A DNA stretch of 14,441 bases from Clostridiales bacterium UBA4959 (GTDB lineage: Bacteria; Bacillota; Clostridia; Oscillospirales; CAG-272). Positions 1 to 7,182 of the stretch are shown in pieces; position 1 is the first letter of the stretch; each line of letters begins with the position of its first letter. A model generated the notes under the pieces. It was not told where the DNA came from. It did not search any database and saw only the letters and a program-made list of their open reading frames with translations. Both the position numbers and the translations under genes were made by a program. Location of the stretch: the NCBI GenBank assembly GCA_002397345.1, contig DHAH01000170.1, positions 14,538-28,978 on the forward strand, read 5' to 3'.

Positions 1-2
1 AG

Positions 3-34
3 TTTCGGGGAACGGCTACAGCCGTTCCCCGAGA
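3..34 (-). terminator. Intrinsic terminator of the surface-protein gene
   Basis: A perfect 11-bp stem (CGGGGAACGGC at 6-16 with its complement at 21-31) closes on a TACA loop. It extends to about 14 bp if the T-A and G-T pairs at 3-5/32-34 are counted. It starts about 10 bases after the stop codon of the minus-strand gene ending at 45. The trailing U-run cannot be judged because the window ends two bases later. Confidence 0.7.
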
Positions 35-44
35 TTATGTATGT

Positions 45-1298
45 TTATTTGCTTTTCTTTTTATTGCCGTTCGCAACAATTATAACCACTACAATTATAA
101 CCACAAGAACCGCCGCGCCGATGATAATATAAACTCCATAATTAGCTGAAGCGGGGTTCTCTCCGTTTGCTTCCGCCGGAGCGGTGGTTCCGTCCGCGGC
201 GGTGGTGGTATCGACGGCGTTTGTCGCCGCTTCGGTTGTGGCGGGAGCTTCTGTGACCGGCTCGGTTTCGGGCATGATGCCGAAATCTTCGCCGACACCT
301 GCCATCAGCCTGTCTATCTTAATGGTGTTTTCGCTGTCGGTAAACATATACAGACGCATATAATTCACAGCGGACAGATCGCATTCGGTTTTCGGATCGA
401 CCTTGAGCAGTATCTCGTTCCAGCCGTCCTTAAATGTCACTTCTTTGGGAAGTGTCCAGCCCAGCTCATTTACGTCGCTTTTACCCGAGCTTGTCAGCTC
501 GAGCTGTCCGTCGTTTGTGCGCAGCGCGGCGGCGTTTTCAACGTAAATCCACACATAAACGTAACCGTTATCCTTTATGCGGCTCAGGTCGATGGGCTTG
601 TCGTATTTGCGCGAGATTGTCATAACATCCGAGGGAGCGGAAGCGGTCGCGCAGCCTGTACCCTCGACAGCATTCGCGGTATCGACGGTGAACGCGGCGG
701 GGTCGTCAAAACCTTCCACGAGCGAGGCTTTGTTTGTGATCTTCACCTTGCCCATGCCGAAGTCGGACTCCAGACCGATTTTTATATCGTCCCAAATCCA
801 ATAGTTCGCGCCGTTCACGAATTTATACGCGCGAATGAAGTTGATAGCCGACCAGTTTGCGTCGTATGACGCAAAATCGTCCATTGTAAACAGGAGGTGG
901 TTCCAACCCTGCTCAAACAGATCGTTGTCGAGCGTAATGCAGCTTTCTTCCACATCGCAAGTACCGCTGGAGGTAAATTCGAGCGAGTTATCTTTTGTTT
1001 CAAAGGTATCAACGTTGTCGATATAGACCCAAACGCTGATCACACCGTTGTCTTCATACGCGGACAAGTCCATGGGCGTATCGAATTTCCTTTGAATCTG
1101 AAGCAGCGTGCTGTTATTAGCCCTGACCGCTCCGGTGCCTTCTTTGATATTCTCTGTTTCCTGCACCGCGCCGCCGTTGCCTGTCCACTTCGACGAATCG
1201 TCCATGTTGTCGATAACAAAGACTTTTGCGCTCGCCGCGACGGTGAATACCGCAATCATTGCGATGAGAAGCAGTACGATTTTCAAGTTTCTTGACAT
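45..1298 (-). CDS. Secreted, membrane-anchored surface protein with two tandem ~150-residue modules
   Basis: The 417-residue product starts with a signal peptide (basic MSRNLK, hydrophobic core to about residue 22, likely cleavage after ASA at 24). Two homologous modules follow, roughly 27-181 and 192-340. They share landmarks in the same order: a FDD/MDD start, EGTG, RK(F/Y)DxP(I/M)DLS, DNG, a V-W-(V/I)-Y strand, LE(F/L)TSSG, a GWN motif, SA(I/V)N(F/Y) and a closing DFG. The aromatic-rich beta pattern resembles jelly-roll carbohydrate-binding modules, but I cannot name a family. Residues about 341-385 form a Thr/Ala/Glu/Pro-rich stalk, then a hydrophobic segment (about 389-409) and a GNKKKSK tail, so the C-terminus is membrane-anchored and not sortase-linked (no LPxTG). 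Start choice: GAAGGGG lies 8 bases before the ATG, and a sigma-A promoter lies upstream. A role in binding a surface or extracellular ligand is inference. Confidence 0.85.
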   Translation of the reverse strand: MSRNLKIVLLLIAMIAVFTVAASAKVFVIDNMDDSSKWTGNGGAVQETENIKEGTGAVRANNSTLLQIQRKFDTPMDLSAYEDNGVISVWVYIDNVDTFETKDNSLEFTSSGTCDVEESCITLDNDLFEQGWNHLLFTMDDFASYDANWSAINFIRAYKFVNGANYWIWDDIKIGLESDFGMGKVKITNKASLVEGFDDPAAFTVDTANAVEGTGCATASAPSDVMTISRKYDKPIDLSRIKDNGYVYVWIYVENAAALRTNDGQLELTSSGKSDVNELGWTLPKEVTFKDGWNEILLKVDPKTECDLSAVNYMRLYMFTDSENTIKIDRLMAGVGEDFGIMPETEPVTEAPATTEAATNAVDTTTAADGTTAPAEANGENPASANYGVYIIIGAAVLVVIIVVVIIVANGNKKKSK

Positions 1299-1358
1299 AA
1301 AATATACCCCTTCGCTTAATAAAGTCGTTCGTTACAGCTTTCGCTGCCATTATCGGTA

Positions 1359-1388
1359 ATTATACCGCAGCGCGGACAGGGTTGTCAA
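1359..1388 (-). promoter_or_regulatory. Sigma-A promoter of the surface-protein gene
   Basis: On the minus strand TTGACA (1383-1388) and TATAAT (1359-1364) are separated by 18 bases, both hexamers perfect. Transcription would begin near 1352, giving a leader of about 54 bases with the GGGG ribosome site near its end. Confidence 0.8.
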
Positions 1389-1450
1389 TAGTAATATTCA
1401 ATCATTTGCATCATTTGACATTTACCGGAAGTGTGTTTATCAGTCTGCCG

Positions 1451-2530
1451 TTATATTTGTTTTAAGAAATCCGGCAGCACATCGCCCCTGTATTCGCGTA
1501 CAATGCGGTTCATATACAGAAACCCATTAACCGGCACATATCCCGGGATCGAGTTGCCCGAAGAGAATGCGAACCCGCCGTGACCGGTGCACTTCGCTAT
1601 TACCTCAAGGATGTACTCTTTCATTTCCGGGTATGATAATCTGCACACCGCGTCGGTGTCGATACCTCCGAAATTGCCGATTTTATCGCCATATCGCTCG
1701 ACCCAGACGGGGAAACGCGCGATCTCGTCTTCGTTCGAGTGTTTGGCGTCGATACCGGCGGCGATGAGATCGTCCATGACGCCGAATATATTGCCGCAGG
1801 AGTGCAGCAAAAACGTTTTGCCCGCTCCGTGCACAAGGTCGATTACATTTTTATACGCGGGGACGACCAGCCGCCTTATATCCTCAGCCGAGAGCATGGT
1901 ATTGTTTTTATAGCCGAGATCGTCGCCGAAACGCATCACGCAGAACGCGTCGGAATAAGGCTGGGCGAGGAAACGCGCCCAAATATTTTTCATCAGCTCG
2001 CCGATTTTTTTGAACAGCAATTCATACAGCTCCGGGTCGTCGGCGGAGATGAAGCAGAGGTTTATGTAGCCTGTCAGATCCTGAACGCATTCGAATACGC
2101 CGTTGCCCACCCCGCCTACCGCTTTCATGCCGGCGGGCAGCGCCTCTGCGAGCGCGCGGAAGAAATCGCTGTAAAAATTGAAATATCTGTCTTCGATCTC
2201 GTCCCATGGATAACGGTTAAAATCGTCCATGTCCTTTATGGCGCCCTCTTTATGACCGCCAAGCGCGCCTCCGTTAATAAGCGCGCCGCCTATGCAGCAC
2301 TCAAAAGAGGGCGCATCATAACCCGCCATGCTGAAAAATTCGCAGTAATTACGGAAAAATTCGACCTTGTCGTCATAGTTTCCCCACAACAGACCGCCGA
2401 ATTTGCGTCCGAGCAGCGTTTCCATCAGCTCGGTGCAGATAATATGCTCATAAAGGGGCAGGCGGGGCGCCTCTATGTTGCGCGCGGAAAGTTCGATATT
2501 TTTATAATCGGGCGTAAATACAGTGTTCAT
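1451..2530 (-). CDS. Uroporphyrinogen decarboxylase / corrinoid methyltransferase superfamily protein
   Basis: The 359-residue protein has the length and layout of the URO-D (PF01208) superfamily, which includes HemE and the MtaA/MtbA-type methyl-corrinoid:thiol methyltransferases. Visible landmarks are MRFGDDLGYKN (199-209), followed by a conserved-looking LS-A-E-D-(I)RR segment, the HSCG motif at 243-246 and a GGFAFSSGNSIP segment (318-329). The H-x-C pair is the zinc-binding half-site seen in MtaA-type enzymes. HemE lacks it, so this is unlikely to be a haem enzyme. The third zinc ligand of MtaA, a Cys in the C-terminal loop, is not at the expected place (SSGN occupies it), although C314 is nearby. 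The substrate is unknown: a methylated compound via a corrinoid partner is possible, but no corrinoid protein gene lies in the window. Start: GGAGG lies 8 bases upstream of the ATG. It is transcribed from its own promoter. Confidence 0.85.
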   Translation of the reverse strand: MNTVFTPDYKNIELSARNIEAPRLPLYEHIICTELMETLLGRKFGGLLWGNYDDKVEFFRNYCEFFSMAGYDAPSFECCIGGALINGGALGGHKEGAIKDMDDFNRYPWDEIEDRYFNFYSDFFRALAEALPAGMKAVGGVGNGVFECVQDLTGYINLCFISADDPELYELLFKKIGELMKNIWARFLAQPYSDAFCVMRFGDDLGYKNNTMLSAEDIRRLVVPAYKNVIDLVHGAGKTFLLHSCGNIFGVMDDLIAAGIDAKHSNEDEIARFPVWVERYGDKIGNFGGIDTDAVCRLSYPEMKEYILEVIAKCTGHGGFAFSSGNSIPGYVPVNGFLYMNRIVREYRGDVLPDFLKQI

Positions 2531-2578
2531 TCGCGTGTCCTCCGTAGATGTTTATATTCCGTTGATTTTATTAACGCA

Positions 2579-2608
2579 ATTATAGCATGACATTTTGTGC
2601 CGCGTCAA
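2579..2608 (-). promoter_or_regulatory. Sigma-A promoter with extended -10 for the URO-D-like gene
   Basis: On the minus strand TTGACG (2603-2608) is followed after 18 bases by TATAAT (2579-2584). The -10 is preceded by TGC, giving the extended TGnTATAAT form. It lies in the 110-base gap between the SpoIID-like stop and the URO-D-like start, so the latter can be expressed independently. Confidence 0.75.
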
Positions 2609-2640
2609 TATATAAAAATATTTCAATCTTATTCGCGCCT

Positions 2641-3720
2641 TTATGAGGGGATCTTCCCCAGCGCCGTACCGGGATAATAATGCGCCAATATCGCCGCGTA
2701 GTCCGATCCTGCCGCCGCCATCGCCGCCGCGCCGTATTGGCTCATACCCACGCCGTGACCATAACCGCGCACCGTAAAAATATATTCGCCGTCCAGTATG
2801 ACAAGTGAAAAATCCGTTGACCGCAGTCCGAGCGCCGTGCGCACGCGCGTACCCGCAACGGCGACGCCCCCGAAATCAACCGCTTCCACGCGTCCGGCAT
2901 CATCATACGACAGTTTTGGCTGTGCGGCGTCTTCGATCGTCACTCCGTCGGGAGCGAGCGCTTCGGCGATCTGTTCTTTTTTAAACGTTTTTACAACAGG
3001 TTCGGTTTTCTCGGGCGTATCAACAGAAGTCAAATACGGCACCGCTCTCCCCCAAACAGCTTGCGCCGACTCGGTCGCGCCATCCGAGCATGAGTGGAAC
3101 ACCGCCAGCGCCGTCTCGCCGCCGTATGAAATTATCTCTCCCGCTGTTGCCGTAACCGCCGCGCCGACCGCGGTAAAAATCTCGTCCGCTTTTTCTTCGC
3201 CCCATTTGGCGGCGAGCGCTTCGCGCGTCACATACGCTTTGCAGTGCGCGCTGTCGGTGCATAACTGCGCGCCGTGATGACCCTCGTCATTCTCCGAGTC
3301 GTGCGCTATCTTATACAATGCATAACTGCGCGCCGCGACCGCCTGCGCCTTCAGCGCCTCGGCGCCGAACGATACGGGCATCTCTCCCGCCGCGACGCCC
3401 ATTATGTATTCCTCAAGCCCCAATATCATAGTCCGACCGCTTACAATGTCATACACCGAAACGGTAATGTCGGGCGTTTTTTGGTCTGCGCCTGCGTTTG
3501 CGGTATCAGCCGAAGCGTCGGCGGGGTTGATTTCCCGCTCCAAAGCGATTTCGGATGATGTTGATTCTACGGGGTCGGGGGTAAAAAATTGCCCCCGATC
3601 CACAACATTAACCGGTGTTATGTCGGGTATATACAGTCCCGCGAGCGCGGGCGCGGACAGCATTGCCGCCAGCGCTATGGCGACGCATAAAATTGACGCG
3701 ACATTAACTCTGCGAACCAT
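2641..3720 (-). CDS. SpoIID/LytB-family peptidoglycan lytic transglycosylase
   Basis: The 359-residue secreted protein has an N-terminal hydrophobic signal/anchor (about residues 8-27), a low-complexity acidic linker to about 82, then a SpoIID domain (about 85-355). SpoIID cleaves glycan strands lacking stem peptides during engulfment of the forespore, with SpoIIM and SpoIIP. The family signature is clear: LEEYIMGVAAGEMP (102-115) contains the presumed catalytic Glu (E113), followed by EALKAQAVAARSY (121-133). H148, C154, H159 and C160 reproduce the spacing of the zinc ligands described for the Clostridioides difficile SpoIID. The C-terminal GYGHGVGMSQYGA motif is also typical. No SpoIIM/P or spoIIIA genes are nearby, so it could be the sporulation protein or a vegetative paralogue; I therefore give no symbol. 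Start: GGGAGG lies 10 bases before the ATG. Confidence 0.92.
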   Translation of the reverse strand: MVRRVNVASILCVAIALAAMLSAPALAGLYIPDITPVNVVDRGQFFTPDPVESTSSEIALEREINPADASADTANAGADQKTPDITVSVYDIVSGRTMILGLEEYIMGVAAGEMPVSFGAEALKAQAVAARSYALYKIAHDSENDEGHHGAQLCTDSAHCKAYVTREALAAKWGEEKADEIFTAVGAAVTATAGEIISYGGETALAVFHSCSDGATESAQAVWGRAVPYLTSVDTPEKTEPVVKTFKKEQIAEALAPDGVTIEDAAQPKLSYDDAGRVEAVDFGGVAVAGTRVRTALGLRSTDFSLVILDGEYIFTVRGYGHGVGMSQYGAAAMAAAGSDYAAILAHYYPGTALGKIPS

Positions 3721-3743
3721 AAAATTTAAACCTCCCGGATCTC

Positions 3744-3766
3744 ATTCGCATTATATATATGCGAAT
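3744..3766. promoter_or_regulatory. Inverted repeat overlapping the putative -10 of the SpoIID-like gene
   Basis: ATTCGCAT (3744-3751) and ATGCGAAT (3759-3766) are perfect 8-bp arms around a 7-base AT spacer. On the minus strand a TATAAT (3750-3755) lies inside the dyad, but no good -35 is present 16-18 bases upstream. This fits either a repressor/activator operator or a promoter read by an alternative sigma factor. The element is about 25-45 bases upstream of the SpoIID-like start codon. Confidence 0.45.
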
Positions 3767-3811
3767 AGATCACGGGTTAGACATAGTTTTTTCACAATTA
3801 AAAAATGCGGA

Positions 3812-3840
3812 TTGACAATACCAATATTTATATATATAAT
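3812..3840 (+). promoter_or_regulatory. Consensus sigma-A promoter of the hydrolase gene
   Basis: TTGACA (3812-3817), a 17-base spacer and TATAAT (3835-3840) match the sigma-A consensus exactly on the plus strand. A 6-bp inverted repeat, AATGTT (3842-3847) with AACATT (3856-3861), sits over the expected start point near 3847, where a repressor could block initiation. The promoter is divergent from the SpoIID-like gene. Confidence 0.85.
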
Positions 3841-3906
3841 AAATGTTATACAATAAACATTACAAGGCATTCGCGGCATAAATCGTCACAATGCTGATCG
3901 AAAGGG

Positions 3907-4842
3907 GTGAATATCACGGCTATTAATAAATTTATGCTCACGGCGCTGCGCGCGCTGTCATACCCCGATGTCGACGTCAAACAAAACTATCTTGTCGACC
4001 GCGCGCTGCGCAACATTACGAATCCGCCGATCAAAACACTGGCGCGCATGACGGAGTTTAAGCTTGACACCGGCGACGTTTCACTTGACTGCGGCGTTTT
4101 CCTGCCGGACCGCATAGAAAACGACGAGTGCATATTTTTCATCCACGGCGGCGGCTGGGTTACGGGCGACATCGCAAGTTATTCGCTCACCTGCCGCAAC
4201 ATGGCGCGCATATCGGGGCGGCTGGTTATTGCCATAGACTACAGGCGCGCGCCCGAACATAAATTTCCGACCGCGGTGGAGGACTGCTATAACGCCGCGC
4301 TGGCGCTGATACGCGGCGGCTCGCTCTTCCGCATTGCGGAGGACAAACTGATTATAGCGGGAGACAGCGCGGGAGGCAATATCGCCGCCGCCCTCTCGCT
4401 GATGGCAGCCGACCGGGGCGAATTCCGTGTGCGGCGTCAGATACTGGTTTATCCCGCCGTTTATTGCGATCACAGCGACACTTCGCCCTTCGATTCGGTA
4501 CGCGAAAACGGCACCGATTATCTTTTGACCTCAAAGCAGATATGCGATTATATGTCCATGTACATGCGCGACTGTTCCGACTGCAAAAATCCGTATTTTT
4601 CGCCGCTGCTCGCCGAAAGTCTCACCGGTCAGCCGCGCACGCTTATGATCACCGCCGAATTTGACCCGCTGCGCGACGAGGGCGAGGCATACGCCAAGCG
4701 TCTGCATGAAGCGGGCTGCAAGGTTGAACATTACCGCATCCCCGACGCCCTGCACGGCTTTTTTACGCTGCCGATAAGATTCACACAGCCGAAAGTGGCG
4801 CAAAAACTGATACGGACGTTTTTGGATAAGGGCATCGATTGA
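3907..4842 (+). CDS. Alpha/beta hydrolase, HSL-type esterase/lipase family
   Basis: The cytoplasmic ~311-residue protein has the full hormone-sensitive-lipase (alpha/beta hydrolase-3) signature: oxyanion-hole HGGGW at residues 80-84, nucleophile Ser154 in GDSAGG, acid Asp253 in FDPLRDEG and His283 in DALHGF (numbered from the GTG at 3907). Such enzymes hydrolyse short- to medium-chain acyl or acetyl esters; the substrate here is unknown. It is followed after 75 bases by an acyltransferase-fold gene on the same strand, a pairing that suggests acylation/deacylation of a shared small molecule or lipid (inference). The start is doubtful. The GTG at 3907 overlaps the ribosome site AAAGGGGTGA itself, the in-frame ATG at 3934 is 26 bases away, and the codons at normal spacing are ATC (3913) and ACG (3916). 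Catalytic residues are unaffected by the choice. Confidence 0.92.
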   Translation: MNITAINKFMLTALRALSYPDVDVKQNYLVDRALRNITNPPIKTLARMTEFKLDTGDVSLDCGVFLPDRIENDECIFFIHGGGWVTGDIASYSLTCRNMARISGRLVIAIDYRRAPEHKFPTAVEDCYNAALALIRGGSLFRIAEDKLIIAGDSAGGNIAAALSLMAADRGEFRVRRQILVYPAVYCDHSDTSPFDSVRENGTDYLLTSKQICDYMSMYMRDCSDCKNPYFSPLLAESLTGQPRTLMITAEFDPLRDEGEAYAKRLHEAGCKVEHYRIPDALHGFFTLPIRFTQPKVAQKLIRTFLDKGID

Positions 4843-4865
4843 AATTATAAAATTTAAAAAATAGC

Positions 4866-4895
4866 CTGACAACAAATCGCGAAGCGCGGTTATAT
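4866..4895 (+). promoter_or_regulatory. Possible weak promoter ahead of the acyltransferase-fold gene
   Basis: CTGACA (4866-4871) and TTATAT (4890-4895) are 18 bases apart. If used, the transcript would begin only about 15 bases before the ATG at 4918, which would fit the lack of a good ribosome site there. Co-transcription from 3812-3840 is equally possible, since no terminator is seen in the gap. Confidence 0.3.
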
Positions 4896-4917
4896 ATAGG
4901 TAAACAATACAAAACAA

Positions 4918-6159
4918 ATGACAAACAAATGGGTGCGGCTGGACAACGCCGCAAAGATTTTTCCCTCGTCGGCGAGCAAATCGAACACGCATGTGTTCCG
5001 CATAACCTGCGAACTGCACGAAAATGTAGACAGCGCTCTTTTACAGGAAGCGCTGGACAAAACAATAACCGAATTTGATATTTTTCAATATATAATGCGG
5101 CGCGGTCTGTTCTGGTATTACCTTGAATCAACAAACCTGCGCCCCATCGTGCGCGAAGAATATAAAAGCCCCTGCGCGCCGCTTTATGACCGCGGCAGAA
5201 AGGGACTTTTATACGAAATTACGTATTACAACTCGCGCATCAACTGCGAGATTTATCACGCGCTGACAGACGGCACCGGCGCCCTGCATTTTATGGAGCT
5301 GCTTATAACCAAATACCTGTCGCTGGCGCACAGTCTGACCGAACCGGCTGTCGCATACGACGCGTCGTCGGCGCAGATGGGCGACGACAGTTTTAATAAA
5401 TATTCCTCACCCGACCGCGCAAAACGGAAAAAGCACGTGAGCGCATATCAGCTTCGCGGCACGCGCCATGCGGAGAACAGGCTGTCTTTTATCAGCGGAT
5501 CGATGCCGCTCGACACCGCTCTCACGGCGGCGCACACCTGCGGCTGCACGCTGACGGCGCTGCTCTGCGGCGCGATGATGAATGCGATCGGCACGGTAAT
5601 GCCGGTCAGGTTAAAGCACAAACCCGTGGTCATTGCCGTACCGGTCAACCTGCGCAAACATTTTCCGTCCATGTCCGCGCGGAATTTCTTCACGCTCGTT
5701 TATATCGGGCGCAGTTTCGACCCGGTGAAGCTGCCACCTGTCTGCGAAACGGCGGCGCAAGCCGGGGTCGATCTCACCGCGCAGACGGGCGCGGAAAATC
5801 TCGCCGCAGATATCAACGCGAACATAAACGCCGAACGCAACGTGTTCGCGCGTATAACGCCGCTTCCGCTTAAAAATATTGTGCTGCGGCGCGCCTATAT
5901 GCTGTCGCAGCGGCGCGCGACCGCGACGCTTTCAAACGTCGGTGCGATTAAACTGCATCCGGAACTTGAAAAATATGTACGCGAATTTACGATCGGCAAC
6001 GGCACGAACAAGCTGCAGGCGTGCGTCTGCTCGTTCGCGGGCAAACTCAACGTGGGATTCACCTCGCCTTTTGTTTCGTCCGATGTGCAGCGCGTGTTCT
6101 TTCGCACGCTCGCCGAACTGGGGCTGGACATCGAGATAAGCGCGAACCGCCTGGATTAA
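4918..6159 (+). CDS. Acyltransferase/condensation-fold protein (alcohol acetyltransferase-like)
   Basis: The 413-residue protein has the two-lobed chloramphenicol-acetyltransferase/condensation architecture. The active-site motif HxxxDG is seen at H114-A-L-T-D118-G119 (within IYHALTDGTGAL), placing the catalytic His in the usual position for alcohol acetyltransferase, WS/DGAT and PapA-type enzymes. A second-lobe NVRKH-like segment (PVNLRKHFP) and SNVG (339-342) match the structural motifs that close the CoA/donor channel in this superfamily. It would transfer an acyl group from CoA or a carrier protein to a hydroxyl or amine; no substrate can be assigned. No carrier protein or adenylation domain is nearby, so a free-standing acyltransferase is more likely than an NRPS component. 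It follows the esterase with a 75-base gap. There is no convincing Shine-Dalgarno site (only a weak AGG about 18 bases before the ATG). Confidence 0.8.
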   Translation: MTNKWVRLDNAAKIFPSSASKSNTHVFRITCELHENVDSALLQEALDKTITEFDIFQYIMRRGLFWYYLESTNLRPIVREEYKSPCAPLYDRGRKGLLYEITYYNSRINCEIYHALTDGTGALHFMELLITKYLSLAHSLTEPAVAYDASSAQMGDDSFNKYSSPDRAKRKKHVSAYQLRGTRHAENRLSFISGSMPLDTALTAAHTCGCTLTALLCGAMMNAIGTVMPVRLKHKPVVIAVPVNLRKHFPSMSARNFFTLVYIGRSFDPVKLPPVCETAAQAGVDLTAQTGAENLAADINANINAERNVFARITPLPLKNIVLRRAYMLSQRRATATLSNVGAIKLHPELEKYVREFTIGNGTNKLQACVCSFAGKLNVGFTSPFVSSDVQRVFFRTLAELGLDIEISANRLD

Positions 6160-6173
6160 CGGGGGGAAGGAGA

Positions 6174-6233
6174 TACGGGGATACGGTCGCTTTTAAAATT
6201 CTCAGCTATGCTGAGAATTTTAAAAGCCCCGTA
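6174..6233. repeat. Perfect 17-bp hairpin with nested outer arms
   Basis: CTTTTAAAATTCTCAGC (6190-6206) pairs without mismatch with 6210-6226 around a TAT loop. Outside it TACGGGG (6174-6180) pairs with CCCCGTA (6227-6233), leaving a 9-base bulge on the left; ACGG (6183-6186) offers an alternative partner for CCGT. It starts 15 bases after the acyltransferase stop. It lacks a U-tract right after the stem, so it is not a textbook terminator, although the size would stall or protect transcripts. A REP/MITE-like palindrome is an alternative. Confidence 0.6.
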
Positions 6234-6288
6234 AAACTTTTGACAAAAAAGATATAAAGAGCAAACTAAACAAGCGGGAATAATCTGA

Positions 6289-6314
6289 TTTACAACGTGA
6301 CTAATTATTGTAAA
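6289..6314 (+). promoter_or_regulatory. 7-bp inverted repeat abutting the DUF554 ribosome site
   Basis: TTTACAA (6289-6295) and TTGTAAA (6308-6314) are perfect arms around a 12-base spacer. The right arm overlaps the first bases of the ribosome site AAAGGA (6312-6317), so either protein binding to DNA or RNA folding there could affect expression. No promoter with two good hexamers was found upstream of this gene. Confidence 0.3.
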
Positions 6315-6326
6315 AGGACGTTATAA

Positions 6327-7040
6327 ATGCTCGGAACAATTGTAAACGCCGCGGCTGTTATCGTCGGCGCGTTTATCGGCCTGCTTGCGGGGAGCGCGCT
6401 GCCGGAGCGGCTTGGCGACACCGTTATGAAGGGGCTGGGATTGTGCGTGCTGTATATAGGCATACAAGGCGCGCTTAAAGGTTCGAATACCATTGTATTA
6501 ATCATTTCTGTCGTGCTCGGCGCGCTGATTGGCGAGGGCGCTGACCTTGACGGCGGATTAAAACGGCTGGGCGAGTATATAGAGTCGCGGTTTGCGCGGA
6601 CAAGCGGTGCTGTGCACGGCAAAAAATCCATCGCGCAGGGTTTTGTCAGCGCCAGCCTGTTGTTTTGCGTCGGCGCAATGGCGATAGTCGGTTCGCTGCA
6701 AAGCGGCTTGACGGGCGACCACACCACCATATACCTGAAATCCGCGCTCGACTTCACCGCCGCGATTATATTCGCGTCGCAGCTCGGCGCAGGGGTGCTG
6801 CTTTCTTCCGGACTGGTGTTCGTTTATCAGGGCGCGATAGTGCTGTTGTCGCACTGGATCGCACCTTTTCTGTCGGACGCGGTGATAGCCGAGATGACAT
6901 GCGCGGGCTCGGTGATCATCATCGGGCTGGCGCTCAACATGTTGGGTATCACAAAACTCAAAATTATGAATTATGTGCCCGCGATCTTTATCGCCGCCGT
7001 TATGCAGGCGGTTTTTTCGCTTTTAACAGTTTCTTTGTGA
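6327..7040 (+). CDS. DUF554 family membrane protein (YdfK/YqgA type)
   Basis: The 237-residue, strongly hydrophobic protein matches the DUF554 family: it opens with MLGTIVNAAAVIVGAFIGLL, has GxxLCVLYIGIQGALKG near residue 40, and the family-typical GDHTTIYLKSALDF segment (about 130-143) followed by further helices. Six or seven membrane segments are apparent. Members are widespread in Firmicutes and Proteobacteria (YqgA in E. coli, YdfK in B. subtilis) and are thought to be integral membrane transport-like proteins, but the substrate is not established. The start is supported by AAAGGA eight bases before the ATG. It stands between the acyltransferase hairpin and the copper ATPase, with 142 bases to the latter, so it may be its own unit. 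Confidence 0.9.
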   Translation: MLGTIVNAAAVIVGAFIGLLAGSALPERLGDTVMKGLGLCVLYIGIQGALKGSNTIVLIISVVLGALIGEGADLDGGLKRLGEYIESRFARTSGAVHGKKSIAQGFVSASLLFCVGAMAIVGSLQSGLTGDHTTIYLKSALDFTAAIIFASQLGAGVLLSSGLVFVYQGAIVLLSHWIAPFLSDAVIAEMTCAGSVIIIGLALNMLGITKLKIMNYVPAIFIAAVMQAVFSLLTVSL

Positions 7041-7145
7041 TTAAATTACGGCGTTATAAGCAACATTATGATATAATAGGCGCACAATTAATTTATTTGA
7101 TATCTTTACACATTGCAGTACGCCTAATGATGATTACAGTATTTA

Positions 7146-7154
7146 TGGTATGAT
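7146..7154 (+). promoter_or_regulatory. Candidate extended -10 element upstream of the copper ATPase
   Basis: TGGTATGAT (7146-7154) has the TGn-extended form with a 5/6 -10 hexamer, about 28 bases before the ATPase ATG. A second TGATATAAT lies at 7069-7077. Neither has a good -35 at 16-18 bases, and I see no clear CsoR or CopY operator in the gap, so copper control cannot be read from the sequence. Confidence 0.3.
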
Positions 7155-7182
7155 GAATGTATAATCAGGGGATGATTTTATA

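Noticed and set aside
1739..2590. Long open frame (283 codons) opposite the URO-D-like gene
   Set aside because: It mirrors the strong codon bias of the real gene, has no ribosome site and no recognisable domain, while the minus-strand frame has family motifs, ribosome site and promoter.
7041..7182. Copper-responsive operator (CsoR or CopY box) ahead of copA
   Set aside because: No G-tract dyad of CsoR type and no TACAnnTGTA box is present; partial matches such as TTACACATTGC are too weak.
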